Shown here piece by piece: positions 12,659 to 24,240 of a stretch of 64,000 nucleotides of DNA; position 1 is the stretch's first letter, and every line of letters starts with the position of its first letter. The position numbers and the translations under genes are program-made. This DNA comes from Phlebiopsis flavidoalba (Eukaryota; Basidiomycota; Agaricomycetes; Polyporales; Phanerochaetaceae). Below the pieces are notes generated by a model. It was not told the origin of the DNA. It did not search any database and worked only from the letters and a program-made list of their open reading frames with translations. The stretch is taken from the NCBI GenBank assembly GCA_035772785.1, contig JAOCPU010000017.1, positions 62,001 through 126,000 of the forward strand, given 5' to 3'.

Positions 12659-13592
12659 GCCTGTCTGTATTTTGATGCGATGTGCTTGTATGGTGTGGCG
12701 TGCTGTCCGGTTTGTGCGGGGAACGAGCGCGGGCGAGTCAGGTGTGCGAGGTGGGTGTCGTGGACTGTGTTGTGTTCTGAGACTCGTGTAAAGCACGCCG
12801 ACGGGCTGTCATGTTCTAGTGTGTGTGTTTGTCCTTCTGGCTCAGTTCGGTTGTGTGCTCTCTCCGCGGCGTGGTCAACGACTCTGACACGCTGACGGGG
12901 CCGGAGAATGCGCCCGACAATACAAGATTCAGGACCCTGCGCGGAAGGGTGAACCAAAGCCCCAGGTGCGTCTGTCGGAGTGTTCATCGACGTCTTTACG
13001 TACAGCGAGTAGACGCTGCTGATCTGCCTGACGGACGGCGGCGCCGCGCGCTCCCTGCAGGAGGCGGGCGGCTGCGAGGTTTAATTAGGACGCCGGCGCG
13101 CAGGGCTGCTGTGTGTGCAGGCGATGACGGCGTGCGCGGTCGAGAGGCAACGCTGATCGCTGTGATCCGCAACGGAACGCCTCCGTCGCGAGGACGCGTG
13201 CGGGAGCGGGAGCGGACGTGTTACGCAGGGGCGTGGGAACACCGCCACGCGCCTCCGATCACCCTCAAGCGCAGGGCGCCTGATGCGCCGTGGGATGGGC
13301 TGCCACCCGACGGCTTCCTGCGCACCTCCACCACCGTCGCCGCGGGCCGTCGTCGCGCGTGTGTGCCACGGCGCCGCCCTCCGCGCAGCGAGCACAGCAT
13401 GAAACACGCTCTGTGACAAGCCTGTGTGCGCATCTCCCAAGGAGGGACAAGTGGGTTCCCCCGTTAGGGCAGATGTCAGGGCGTCGAAGTGAAGCGGGGA
13501 TCAGACGCGAAGAGGATGGGGAGGACGGCGCCTGGACGGAAAAGGCTCTGTCGAGGCCCGGGTCGGGGCGCCTCGTGTGGGCTTCTGCGCGG
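12659..13592. other. Intergenic, GC-rich, unassigned
   Basis: This lies downstream of EIF3L. A plus-strand frame near 12960-13084 (LLICLTDGGAARSLQEAGG before TAA) looks coding-like but is too short and isolated to assign. The rest holds GC-rich frames on both strands without family resemblance. Confidence 0.35.
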
Positions 13593-13599
13593 TATAAAA
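13593..13599 (+). promoter_or_regulatory. TATA box of the cytochrome P450 gene
   Basis: TATAAAA lies 236 bases upstream of the P450 start codon. A C/T-rich stretch follows it, typical of fungal core promoters and 5' UTRs. This is inferred from position and motif only. Confidence 0.55.
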
Positions 13600-13828
13600 C
13601 CCGGGAGGCGACCGCGTAGGCTGTCATTCCCCTTCCCTGCCATCATCCAGGGACTCGCCTGCCTTGCATATATACTCACCGCCAGTCGCTCCTTCGTCTC
13701 TCTCTCCGTTTTATTAAATATATATTCGCACAAGCCCGCGCCCCGGTCGCCCGCTTGCGTCTATATATTACGCTTCTCCTCCTCCGCACCCTGCCTCCCG
13801 CGCCACATTCGCCTCCGAGTCGCCCACC

Positions 13829-15823
13829 ATGAACACCCCTCCTCGTCGGCGTCTTTGTCGCCCTCGCCCTATACGCCTGGTCCCGCGCTCATCCAAGGCC
13901 TCCAACGCCCCCGTGCCGCCCGGCCCCAAGCCCCTGCCGCCTCGTGGGCAACATTTTCGACCTCACTTGCCAAGGAGCTCTGGCTTCGCGTCACCGGATG
14001 GGCGCAGCAGTACGGTACGCTTGTCCTATCGTGGCGGGGGGCCGCAGAGCGCTCATTCGCGGTCCGTGCACAGGCGACATCATGTACATACACGTCTTTG
14101 GACAAGGGCTCGTTTTCTGCAACACGTACGAGGTTGCCACGGACCTGCTCGAAAAACAGGGCTCCATCTATTCCGACAAGCCCAGTCTTGTCATGGCCGG
14201 CGAGCTGTAAGTGCACGTCTCGTGAAGAACCGAGCCTGATGTCACCGCTCACATGTGTCTCAGGTGCGGATGTGAAAAACATGGTGGCTATTTCACCTCC
14301 TGATAGCACGGCCCTAGGTCGGTATGATGCCACTTTGTCCAGGTTGCATTTACGCGCTATGGCGACTTGTGCGCGGCCGCCAGACGTAAACTCATGAACC
14401 AAGCATTCGGCATCAACGCCGTCAAACGCTACGCCTCCACTACTCGCTAACGAAAGTTTGCTGCTCCTCAAACGCATACTCGCAGATCCACATGACTACA
14501 TGGGCTACATCCGGCGGTATGCCGGCGGTCTGACCTTGCAGTCCGTCTATGGCTACCGCGCCGAGACGAACGAGGACCCGATGCTCATGCTCGGACAAGA
14601 GTGCGTGAACATTCTCTCCAACGAGATTGCGTCCGGCGGCGGCATCTGGCCCGTCGACGTCTTTTCCATTCCGTGAGTGGCGGCAATCTGTCCGCCGTGT
14701 CTCTTTGCCCATGCTAAATGAACCGTGTCTTCTTCCCAGTCCGCCACCTGCCGCTGTGGTTTCCCGGCGCCGGCTTCAAGCGGAAGGCCATTCAATGGAA
14801 AGCAAAGATGGAGGAATTCGTCGACAAGCCGTACGAAATTGTGAAGCAGCGCATGGTGTGGTACCCCAGCACCCGACTTGGAAATAAAAATACAAACTGT
14901 TGAGCTTTTGTGACAGCACAACGGCACGGCGGTACCAGTTGTTCGTGACGACGCTTCTCGAGAGCATCCGTGATGAAAAGGGCGTGCTTGACCCCCAACG
15001 TGACTTCGACATCCGCTCGGGACGGCCAACTCTATGTTCTCTGCGAGCATGGATACGGTGCGTCCCGCCTACGTCATTTCCCACAAGGCGCCTTTATTCA
15101 CTCACGCCGTTTGCACCAGACAATCACCGTCGTGCAGCACTTCCTGCTCGCAATGATCAACGCACCCGGAGGTCTTCAAGAAAGGCGCAGCAAGAGCTCG
15201 ATAGCGTCGTGGGGCGACCGACCGCCTCCCGACGTTCGAACGAGCCCGCGCCGCGCTGCCGTACCTCGAGTGCGTGATGAGCGAGGTCCTGCGCTGGGGC
15301 GTGCCCGTCCCGCTCGGGCTCCCGCACCGCGTCACGGAGGACAACACGTACAACGGCCAGCACATCGCCGCCGGCACGCTCGTGTTCGCCAACATCTGGA
15401 AGATGCTCCGCGAACCCCGGCCGTGTACCCCGAACCGGACGCCTTCATTCCTGAGCGCTACCTCGCGCCCTTAAGCGGCAGGACGACGCGACGCCGCGCG
15501 CGCCGCCGCGACCCGCGGCACTATGTGTTTGGCTTCGGCCAAGCCGCAAGTGCCCCGGGCTGCACCTCATCGACGAGAGCCTGTGGATCGTGATGGCGAC
15601 GATGATCGCGACGACGGAGCTCGCGATGGAGGTCGACGAGGCGGGCAACGTCGTGCGCCCCGAGGTGTCGTTCGACAACTCGGTCTTCCGGTGCGCGCCA
15701 CTTGCCTTTTCCATCCCTGCCCATTTACTCACGGGCGTTTGCCGCAGGACACCGACGCCGTTTAAATGCGACATCCGCCCGCGGTCAGAACAGACGCTCC
15801 AGCTCGTGCGGCTCGCCGAGTGA
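13829..15823 (+). CDS. Cytochrome P450 monooxygenase, membrane-anchored
   Basis: This is a fungal microsomal heme-thiolate monooxygenase. The ATG at 13829, read with one early frame change, gives an N-terminal anchor (LLVGVFVALALYAWSRAHP) and the Pro-rich hinge PTPPCRPAP. GNIFDL follows before an intron starting at 14015. Later exons show DIMYIHVFGQGLVFCNTYEV (about 14080), ENMVAFTRYGDL and RRKLMNQAF. The I-helix is ASMDTTITVVQHFLLAMI, split by an intron near 15060-15118. The ExxR motif is SEVLRWGVPVPLGLPHR (about 15275-15330). FIPERYL follows (about 15445), and the heme-ligand loop FGFGQ..RKCPG (about 15528-15560) carries the axial Cys, with an indel inside it. It ends QTLQLVRLAE, TGA at 15821-15823. 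The proline-rich 'GLPHR' following ExxR resembles basidiomycete clan CYP families of the CYP5144/5037 kind, but I cannot name the family. The substrate is unknown. Confidence 0.9.
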
Positions 15824-16994
15824 ACCTTTCCCATATCTGGCCACGTGGAATATCAACTCTTTCTTGCATCGCAGCCCGCGCTACATTATCGTAATATTGT
15901 TTCCGCTGTACCATAATAATCGCGGTTTTTACAAGACCCCGCCGGATGGATTCCGTGCGCTTACCTTCGGACTCGTACGTTTCTCGTCTTTCTCCTTTTT
16001 TTCACGCTGTTCCTTCCTTTTTTTCTTCTTTTCAGTTCAAATTGTTCTTTCTTTTGGTATCACAAGTCATATCGCTCGTCCAATTGCATCTCATTTTCTT
16101 TTCTCGGAGTCCGCGCGTAGGGTGGGAAAGGATGTGCGTGACGCGGTGCCGGGTAAGTCCTGCTTCGGATTCGGCGAGGGCGACGTAATCTGTCGACTGT
16201 CGTGCAGCTCACTTGTAAGCCGCGGTTCTTATTGTGCGAGTATTAGTTGACGATGGTTTATTCTTAGCTGGTTGCGTTTTTTTTTTTTGCCTCTAGCAAG
16301 CGGCGTGAAGCACTCTACGCCTTTGGCCCGCCAAAATGACCACTGATGCGGCCACACCACACTCTACCGATCCGCTCTCTCATAGGACAGCAGCACTCTA
16401 CCCACGCACTCCAGACAGCACCCGTATACACTCGCCGTACTGACAAACCCAAAAACACAGACCCGTGGGCCTAACGTGCCCCCGCGCGCGAAGCTCCCAC
16501 GGGCGCGCCCCGCTTCTTTCTACCATCCCGCTTTCCAGGACGTGTATGCCCCCCACCACCCGTGTTCTCCCTACGCACCTCGGGGTGTAAAGGACACGCG
16601 AGGTCGTGTCCTCTCCGGGAGAGGCGAACACAGGTGCGTGGTGCTTGGAAGGGGCGAGGGTGGGTTCGCGGGCGCGTCTTCTGTCTCACGGGCTGTGGTT
16701 CGATGGGCCGTACGTCTGGAGATAACGGCGGTGAGTTTGTGCGGGTGCCGTTTTTTTGTGGACGCGACTCCAGTGCGAGTTGTCATACACTGGTGCGTCT
16801 TTGCGGAATACATAGGAAGAGCGATGGCGTGCTATCGTTGGGTTGACAGCAAGCGTACCCGACGCGAGACCGTGCGTTTGTACGGGCGAGGATATCTGTC
16901 CCTGTCGAGAGCGTGGCGGGAGGCGCGGCTATATACGGAAACCGTTCTCCGTGCACAGAGGGTTTTTGGTGCGTTTTTTTTTCTACCTCCTGCG

Positions 16995-17100
16995 GTTCCG
17001 TTCGCTGATTGCAACTCCTTCTGTAAAACTCTATGCGCTGATTGTGGTTCGGCCTCACTCGTGCATGCGCAAGCTGTGCGAGCGCATATAATCCCGGTCC
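16995..17100 (+). repeat. Direct repeat copy 1 (pairs with 17265-17340)
   Basis: A block starting GTTCGCTGATTGCAACTCC and continuing through a second GCTGATTGTGG and a CGCATATA near 17085 recurs at 17269 as GTTCGCTGATTGCAGCTCC with CTGATTGTAGC and CGCATATA. Spacing is about 270 bases, with scattered substitutions. Function is unknown. Confidence 0.6.
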
Positions 17101-17264
17101 GTCCGACATTCTAATGTCGTGGCGACATAACCTAACGCAGAAGATGCCATTGCGATTCCGATGCCCGTTTAGAAAGAGCCAGCAGGTGCGGCTACGCACG
17201 GAAGGCGATTTCTACGGTGTCGTACACTGAAAGCCGTCAGCACGCTTTCTTTACTTCTAACTTT

Positions 17265-17340
17265 ACTGTTCGCTGATTGCAGCTCCTTCTGTTACTCTAT
17301 GCTCTGATTGTAGCTTTTCCTCTTGCCCGTCGCATATACC
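17265..17340 (+). repeat. Direct repeat copy 2 (pairs with 16995-17100)
   Basis: This is the second copy of the block described at 16995, with the order GTTCGCTGATTGCAG, CTTCTGT, CTCTATGC, CTGATTGTAG, CGCATATA preserved. It is shorter between the last two elements than copy 1. Confidence 0.6.
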
Positions 17341-18493
17341 CACTTGCACCACGCGCGCTGTATAGGTCGCATACACCCCACGGTCCATCCGAAGACTCCA
17401 ACGCTCTAGCTTCACAAACCGCGCGACCCTTTCGTCACCACCCAGTCATAGCCATCTCCGTGTGCAATCCGAGCGCGTTGACCAGGACCCGCAACCGCGT
17501 CCAGGAAACTCCAGCCAGTTCGCACTCGGCCTTGGCCATCTCGCTCCTCAAAGATAGCCTCGCCGTGGGCAAGGTTCGGCGGCCGTGCCGCCTTCTGCCT
17601 TCTGCCTTCGCAGAAGGACGGAGATGGAGGTGGGGCGCGGTAATTCATATGTCGGGCCGTGCGGTGTTCTCCCGAGCGAGATATCGCTGGGAGGGGGCTC
17701 TGGATTGGAAGAGATGGGTGAAGCCGAAGGAGGGCCCGCGAGGGTGATTGTGGGCTCATCTCCGGTCGTTGGCGCGTCCAAGTTTATTTGCTTTTCGCAG
17801 CGTTTCGGCCGGCGCGGAGGTCTGTGTGCGTCTTTATGGACGGTGAAGGGAAGGTGGGTGTAGGAATGTCGGTGTATCGCGCGCATATTGGTCTGGACCG
17901 CGGTCGTGAGCAAGGCTTCGCTGGCAAGTCGGTGTATGCGCGCTCGGTAATGCGTGCGTCGGATTTGCACACGATGACATCAGGGCCACTCACTTCATTG
18001 TTGTCCTGCCCTCCCAGCTCGAAAGACTCTTAACGTCCATCGCAAGCATACCATGAATCCGTCATTTCACAGCGTCCTCGGTGACCGGACGGCCTGTACT
18101 ACGAAGCCCCGCGGGGCAGCGCCCCTGGACACAACCTGTCGGCGTGGCCTCCGCCCTGAATAGCTCACAAGCCGCGGGGCACTATTCATACCCAGGGGGG
18201 CGGCATTGAACACTAACAAGATTAAAGTTCGCAGGCCGCCGACGAGGCCAGCTCTGCGGGTGCTGAAACGCGGCGGACGCGAGTGTCGGCGTACAATATG
18301 ACGTGCACCGCATCTGGAGATTTTGAGTTCAGTGCTCCTGGGCTCGTGTAGGACGGGGATAGAAGTTGTTCGCGCGGTTGTATGCCGGTATGTAAAGCAA
18401 GTGGTGCACGCAAGGGTGAGAGGGTGTATGCGGGTAATATATTCCGTTGTACAGTATGCGGGGCGTATTACAAGTTTCCAAGGCGTGATAGTA

Positions 18494-19176
18494 TTACAGG
18501 GTGCTGAGCCGCGAATAGATGAACATCTGCTCGGTGATCTTGACGGGTGTCGACATCCTCGACTTCGTCCTTGAACCAGCGCTGGTCGTGGGTAATCTTC
18601 ACGTCATTCCCGGACATCTGACGCTTCTTCATCAGCCCGTCCTCTGCGAACGTCCAATCCTGCACCATCGCGAAATCACACGCGTCAGCCGGAAAAGATT
18701 GAGCTCAGAGGGGAGAACGCACCTCGAGCCCGTACGTGCGGTACCACTGCTTCGTGCCGTCCGACTTGGTCTCGTACCATTCGTACCAGAACTGGGGAGA
18801 CGAGTGAGCTCGCGGCGCGCAGAAGAATATAGCAAGAGCGCGCACCTGGACGGCAATGGTGTTGTCGTGGAAGGAAAAGAGCTCCTTGCGGAGGCGGTAG
18901 CTCGTCCCCCCCTCGTTGCTCCACTTTTTTCTTGAGAACTCGACGATCTCCTTGCGTCCGGTCACGAAGGAGTCAGCGCGGGTTCCGCCAGCGGCAGTCG
19001 GGCTGCAAAACAGGGGCGCGTCAGTCGGATGTCAGGGTGGCCATGGGGGAGCGCGAGACGCACAGTGTAGCGCGAGGGCGACCTTCTCCGGGTTCCTGGT
19101 GTTCCAGAGGTTCTGGCCCGCCTTGACCTTTTTCTCGGCCATCTCGCGGGTGAAGGGGGGGACAGATGCCGGCCAT
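18494..19176 (-). CDS. DUF1348 family protein (NTF2/SnoaL-like fold)
   Basis: This is a small alpha+beta barrel protein of the DUF1348 family in the SnoaL/NTF2 superfamily. Members are about 150 residues and of unproven function, possibly binding or cyclising small molecules. The start at 19176 gives MAGICPPFTREMAEKKVKAG once one C is removed from a seven-C run at 19154-19160. Typical blocks follow: NLWNTRNPEKVALA, RADFVTGRKEIVEF, KWSNEGGTSYRLRKELFSF, DNTIAVQ, FWYEWYETKSDGTKQWYRTYG, AEDGLMKKRQMSGNDVKI and RWFKDEVEDVD. With a one-base correction near 18545 the tail reads VKITEQMFIYSRLSTL and stops with TAA at 18494-18496. At least three short introns (about 19035-19065, 18795-18845 and 18670-18720) are visible. 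The family match spans the full length. A convergent P450 lies downstream. Confidence 0.85.
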
Positions 19177-19272
19177 TGTGTGCTTTGGAGAGGAGGCGGG
19201 TTGTGAAGAGGTGAGTTAGGGGCTGAGGGGGTGTGGTGGTGAGTGAGGGATGTGAGTCGAGTAGCAGAGGGG

Positions 19273-19280
19273 TTTATATA
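19273..19280 (-). promoter_or_regulatory. TATA box of the DUF1348 gene
   Basis: TATATAAA on the minus strand lies about 97 bases upstream of the start codon at 19176, a typical distance for this compact fungal genome. Confidence 0.6.
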
Positions 19281-21084
19281 CCTGCTGGACAAAACCCCTG
19301 GTGGCGTGTGGTCGTGGTCCAAGCTGCCATGGCTTCCACTTCTAGAAGGCATCTACGCTCTCGCCCGTGGGGCAGCTGGACGAGCGGGTGACCAAGGTAT
19401 GAATGCAACAAGCGGCCCAATCATGCCCAGAATAAGCAAACGCCGAGTGGCTGCTATCATTCTGCGTAAGATATTCCACACGTTGTGCCCTAGCGTGGCC
19501 TGCGAAGAGATGCGAGAGCCTAACAGTGTCCAAAAAGGGCCAAGTCCATCACGTGTGCGAGAGCCACCGTCCGAACAGGGGGCGCAGGAGCAGCCTGCTT
19601 ACCTACTGCTGACACCAGCCCTCGCACAAACTCGGGGCCATCGTCGCCCCTCCCCCATCAGAAGGTCGACAGTCTGCAGAGATGGAGCACTGTTCGAGTG
19701 CTGCCCTTGCGACTTGTTCTCTCTCACCGCTGTAGCGTCGGGAGTGATGCAGACATGCACGAGTGTGACGCCACACGCGAGACCCTGCAGGGAGCCACCG
19801 TGTTTGGTTCGTTGATCGCTTGGTCAGTAGCGAGGCGAATGCGATGCAGCACTTGTTGCTCTTTGTTGCCATACACCTCATTATACGCCTCTGCAGTCTA
19901 TTCCAGTCCATTGCCTCTCTGGGGGCCCTCTTCTGCCTACCGTGCACGTTTTCTACCACATCCGTTGATTCCCCCGGCTTCAAATGTCCGAGAATAGCTC
20001 GCACTTGGCTCTGCGTTGTGCTTGTTCAAACGCTGCGCATGAATATAGACAACGCTGGAGCTGCTTTTGTGACTGACGCGATCGACTCTAGTGGCCGTTT
20101 CTTTGTGTAAAAGAGGTTCCGCCGACCAAGCTGCGCCGATTGGCCAACCGCAGCCGGGCACACATGACGAGGATGTGCACTCCAAGGCCCGTCGACATTC
20201 GTGGCTAGTCGCGTGAGTCTTTTGTCCGGACGAACAAACGATCTATATAGTGCGTCTGCAGCCCCCTTTCCTCACGATCATGTGCTCATGGCTATGTATC
20301 ACGGTCAGCATGAGACAGAAGGCGTGGCCACTGTTCGTTATGCGGTGGGCTCGACTGCAGTGGTGCCTGCGCAGCATGGGGTGAAGCACCGGTCAATGAC
20401 GAGCCTGTCAATGTGTTTCAGTACCCATGTTTCTCGGTGTTCGGCCTGAGCGGAGGTGCTGGGACGCGGTGGGAAAGCGCGCCTGCCTTTATGGGCGCGC
20501 CGCCGGCGAGCCGCGGCTGACAAAGGCCACACCTCAAATCACACCGCCGTCACCCGCCCAGCAAACTTTCCTAATCCGGGCTCGGAAGACACAGGAGCGG
20601 GCGGCGGTCAGCGAGCAGTTGCGCTTATGACGAGAGTGTCTTACCCTCGACACACCGTTTACTTTGCATCAACCTGTTCCAACGCATTTCCTAGTCGTCC
20701 ATGACCAAGCGCGCCCCGCCTCCGTCAAATTCGTCGTTGCGGTCCCGTCTCTGGCCACCGCTCCTTTGGGTACTGGCTCGCACACGGATGGCGGCGTCCG
20801 CCATGGCACCCTTCCGCTGCAGAACCCCCCAGAAATTGACCGAATAAGGCTCGCGTTGTCCTTTTTAGTCAGACCCTCTGTGTACGAGCTCGCGTAGAGG
20901 CTGGGGCGCACGAGCAGGTCTCAAACATGCACTCCAAGTCTCGATGGCTATTCCTGCTTTGCAATCACTGACAAACGGGGCATGCGCCCTCTGCACGCGC
21001 GCGTGCGCGGGCAGCGAGATTTAAGACAGTGGATCCATGGCCTTGCACTACCCGCACACCTCCCCAGGTAATACGAACACCCAC
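19281..21084. other. Intergenic, unassigned
   Basis: This divergent interval lies between the DUF1348 gene and the Zn2Cys6 factor. A CCAAT-type motif (GATTGGCC) is near 20147. Several open frames read through, but none resembles a family. No RNA or transposon was found. Confidence 0.45.
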
Positions 21085-23129
21085 ATGTCTTACGCTCACC
21101 AAGCAGAGTCTCCCAGCGACCACTCCGCGCTGCCTGCGCAGGGCGACGGTACGTCTCTGCGCGTGTGCTCGCCGCCCAATTTTAACCTGACATAACCACC
21201 CACAGCGGCACCGCTTGTCTTCCTTGTCGCCGCCGGAAAATGGCACGTTGATAGCAATTACTGTTCTGTGACGTCTTTGCTGACTAGAAGCACACAGCGG
21301 TGCGACGGTATGAAGCCGGCGTGCGGTCAGTGTACAAGCAAGGGCCGCGAAGAAGACTGCGAATACACCGGGGACACACAGGGACTCACTCGGACACAGC
21401 TCCTTGAGGAGAACATTTCGCTCCTTGAGGCGCGCATCCGCGAGCTAGAGAATCCCTCAGAGTCTACGTCGGTCAAACTGCATACTCCCCAAGGCAATGC
21501 AGCGGCAAGCTCTACACCGGGTATTATTGTCCACCTATCACCTCGTTGTTACAATAGCTGACATACTCTTTGTAGCTCTTGTACCGTCCGGCCTAGTTTC
21601 CAATGCATCTCGTGCACCGTCCGTGGGCACCCCAAGCGTCGACGTTACCCCTAACATCACTCCTCAAGATATCCATGCCATGTACGCACCAGTCTCTCGC
21701 GTCTCACGCCACCACTGACTCCGCCCCAGGATAACCGAATTCCTCCCCTTCGCCTCCCAACTCGGCTTCTTCCTCAACATCCCGCGCTTCACACGCACCG
21801 TCCAACCCTCCCCAACCGCACTCTCCGACCCGCTCCTCGCCGCGACCTGCCTCTGGGGCGCACACCTCACACGCACTAAACCCCGCTTGCGCACCCACGC
21901 GCCCGCTCTCCTCGCGGCGGCGCTGCACGGCGTGTCGGCGTCGCTATTTCTTAGCACCCCGCGCCGCGGTGCGCGTGCGGTCCTGCGCGCCGTCCAAGCC
22001 GAGGTGCTGCTCGCGACGTGGTTCTTCGCGGCCGGACGCCTCCTCGAGGGCCGGTACCACGCCGCGGCCGCTGCGTCGCTTTGCGTCGCATTCGATCACG
22101 TGTCGGCTGAACGTGCTCGGGGGGCGCGACCGCTGCGGGCGGTGACGGGTTGTTTGCGAAGAGGGTGGCGATGCTGGGGGGTAGGAAATCGTCAACCAAG
22201 GCGAGCGCGTGAATGCGTTTTGGGTCGTGTATGTCCTGGATAAGTGCTGGTCCGGTTGCGCTGGGGTCGCCGTCGGCGATTGAGGACCAGGGCTCGTCGG
22301 GTGTTAGGATTGCGACGCCGTGGCCGTTGGCTATGTCGCAGTATGAACAGGTAAGTCAGAAGATTGGAGTGCGGCATGTGCTGCAACACATTCTAAAAAA
22401 TAGGGTCAGATGGCGGCCATATACTGGTCAAGCAGTCATTTCCGAGTTCCTAAATACTCGGACATTCAACAACGTAGAATATTCTCCCCCGCTTGCCTTG
22501 CGTGCAAAGGCAGCCACTCTCTACGCCCAGGCAACTAACCGTTTCCTGTCGATATCAGGATGGTGCGCCCCCCCAGATTCCCAAATTTATGCGATAGTCT
22601 AACAGCCATTCTAGACATGCCCGACAAACAACAGTTCCAACTCGAGTTCTCCCGGCTCGATAACCTCATCACCGCCTTCATCAACACCCTCACCGCATGT
22701 TCGCGCCTCGTCACGCCGGGCGACGCCTACGACACCGTCGTTGCGTGCGCCGTCGCCCGCGTCCGCCGTCATCCAGCTGCACATGCGCTTCGCGCGCGAA
22801 AAGGAGCGCTCCCGCGACTCGTGCGTCGCCACCGTGCCAACGCGGTCGTCGCCTCCCTCGCGACGCTCGACGTCGCGCGCGTCTGGCTTCGTCGACCCTA
22901 TCATGGCCGTAAGTCCCACCTTCTACCCCTTTGCCCGCGCGCATACGCTCAGAGAACGCGCAGATCCTCCTGTCGACCGTGTGTCAGGTCTTTGTCGGCG
23001 AGAATCAAGACGTGCGGCGCCGTGGCCGTGCGCGGTTTCAGCGACGAGTATGTTTGCGAGCCTATCCGTGCCGCGCTCGAGCGCGTGACTGGCGCTCATG
23101 ACCGACTTTTGCGGCGGTCTGTCCGTTAA
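21085..23129 (+). CDS. Zn(II)2Cys6 fungal transcription factor
   Basis: This is a fungal-specific binuclear zinc cluster transcription factor, nuclear and DNA-binding. The ATG at 21085 starts MSYAHQAESPSDHSALPAQGD, followed by an intron at 21149-21207. The Cys6 domain is built from two exons: GTACLPCRRRKM (about 21208-21245) gives two Cys and the basic stretch, and CDGMKPACGQCTSKGREEDC (about 21301-21362) gives the other four. A short coiled coil (LEENISLLEARIRELE) follows as in dimerising Zn2Cys6 proteins. The fungal middle homology region is recognisable from FLPFASQLGFFLNIPRF, LSDPLLAATCLWGAHL, then ERVNAFWVVYVLDKCWSVALG and EDQGSSGVRIATPWP (about 22200-22350). The C-terminus, with DAYDTVVACAVA and FSDEYVCEPIRAAL, ends at TAA 23127-23129. 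Frame changes occur near 22110 and 22760. Its target genes are unknown. The adjacent DUF1348 and P450 genes are candidates by position only. Confidence 0.87.
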
Positions 23130-24070
23130 TGGGTTTGTGCTCCCCGCTTTTATTGTCGGTTTGTTGAGCAGTTGGCGCTCATGTTTCTGGTTTGATTAGG
23201 CTTGGTTCAAGTCGCGCACGTTAGGGAGGCGCAGGCGGCTACGTGAAGAGCACTTGTTGCCGGCTCTCCTGAACAGCCTATCTGCTCGGATAATGGTTTA
23301 TGGTTTTTTGTACGAGTACGAAGGTCTAAGGGCAGTGATGTTAAGTCCACGGACTGCGGGCTGATTCGGAACTAGAGACAGCTGTTGTTCGGTTCGATTT
23401 TTTTCTGCGTTGCCTTGTCAATCTAGTATGCGATATTATTGTAGCCTACATATCGTCTTACTGTATCTATGCCCATGGTCTCGTACCCCCATGTATCCTA
23501 CTTAGTTACTCTCATGCGCCGCGAGGCGATATGTATAGCGCGCCTGGATATTATTAACGAATGACGCACGACGATTAACAATGTTCGCGGTCAAACGCCG
23601 TTATCTCGAATTGCACTCCAGGACGGTGATCGGTCTTCTGTGATTGGCTTCCTATTGTGGTCGCTTTGAGACAAAGGAGTTGGTTTGAGCCTGTTCGCAG
23701 GCTAAACCAGGCCTGCCTTTTCGAGGAAACAAAGTCCTCACAGAAAATTGTGGCGGACGCGGTCTAGTCTATCACTGCGTGGGGAAAAGGCCGGACCTCC
23801 GAGGACATCATCATCGTCCTGCCCATTGGTTCGCGGCTTGAATGTAGCCCTGAGCGGTCGAATCATGAGCGCAAGTCTAAAAGTCCTCAGGGCTCCTGTC
23901 GCCTGAACTGCACTAGAGAGACGTAGGGGCGGGAGGTGGGGCATTAAGAACCTTCGAATATTAATGTGGAAAAATGGATGACGCAAGCGAGACGGCGGCA
24001 CCGGGGCTGGGAGGTGGATGGCCCAGCCGCTTCGCCTCGTAACCTCGTGTCGCATCCCGCGTGGGTGGGC
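23130..24070. other. Intergenic, no gene seen
   Basis: This is the moderately AT-rich 3' flank of the Zn2Cys6 gene. It has no convincing frame, RNA or repeat. Confidence 0.5.
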
Positions 24071-24240
24071 TCGCAAAAGAAGGAGCAGTGGGGGTAGGGA
24101 GGGGGCGTGGGGGGGGGGGAGTGCGAGGGAGAACAAAAAAAAAAGGTAGAGTGTAGAAAAAAAGGGGGGGGGTTTGTAAGGGGGGGGGGGGGAAAGAGGC
24201 GGGGGGGGTGGGGGGGGGCGGGAGCCGGGGCCGTTGCGGG
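24071..24240. repeat. Low-complexity G-rich tract with A-runs
   Basis: Many G runs of 5-14 bases, interrupted by short A runs, dominate about 170 bases. On the plus strand this could form G-quadruplexes. It may also be an assembly or basecalling artefact, since homopolymer lengths are unreliable across this window. Confidence 0.7.

Larger units (their letters stand above)
15824..18493. other. Gene-poor spacer with T/C-rich tract and a duplicated block
   Basis: This 2.7-kb gap between the convergent P450 and DUF1348 genes contains a pyrimidine-rich P450 3' flank (about 15980-16110) and long GC-rich open frames without family resemblance. A direct repeat also lies here (listed separately). Nothing supports a gene, but a fast-evolving one could be missed. 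Confidence 0.45.

Noticed and set aside
13489..14397. 302-codon open frame covering the P450 5' region
   Set aside because: It is in the wrong frame for the P450 anchor and ignores its introns. The P450 motifs begin at 13829 in another frame.
16476..17114. 212-codon open frame on the plus strand
   Set aside because: It is GC-rich, with Arg/Ala/Cys-biased composition and no domain resemblance. It overlaps the direct repeat and has open frames on both strands, so it is typical of chance.
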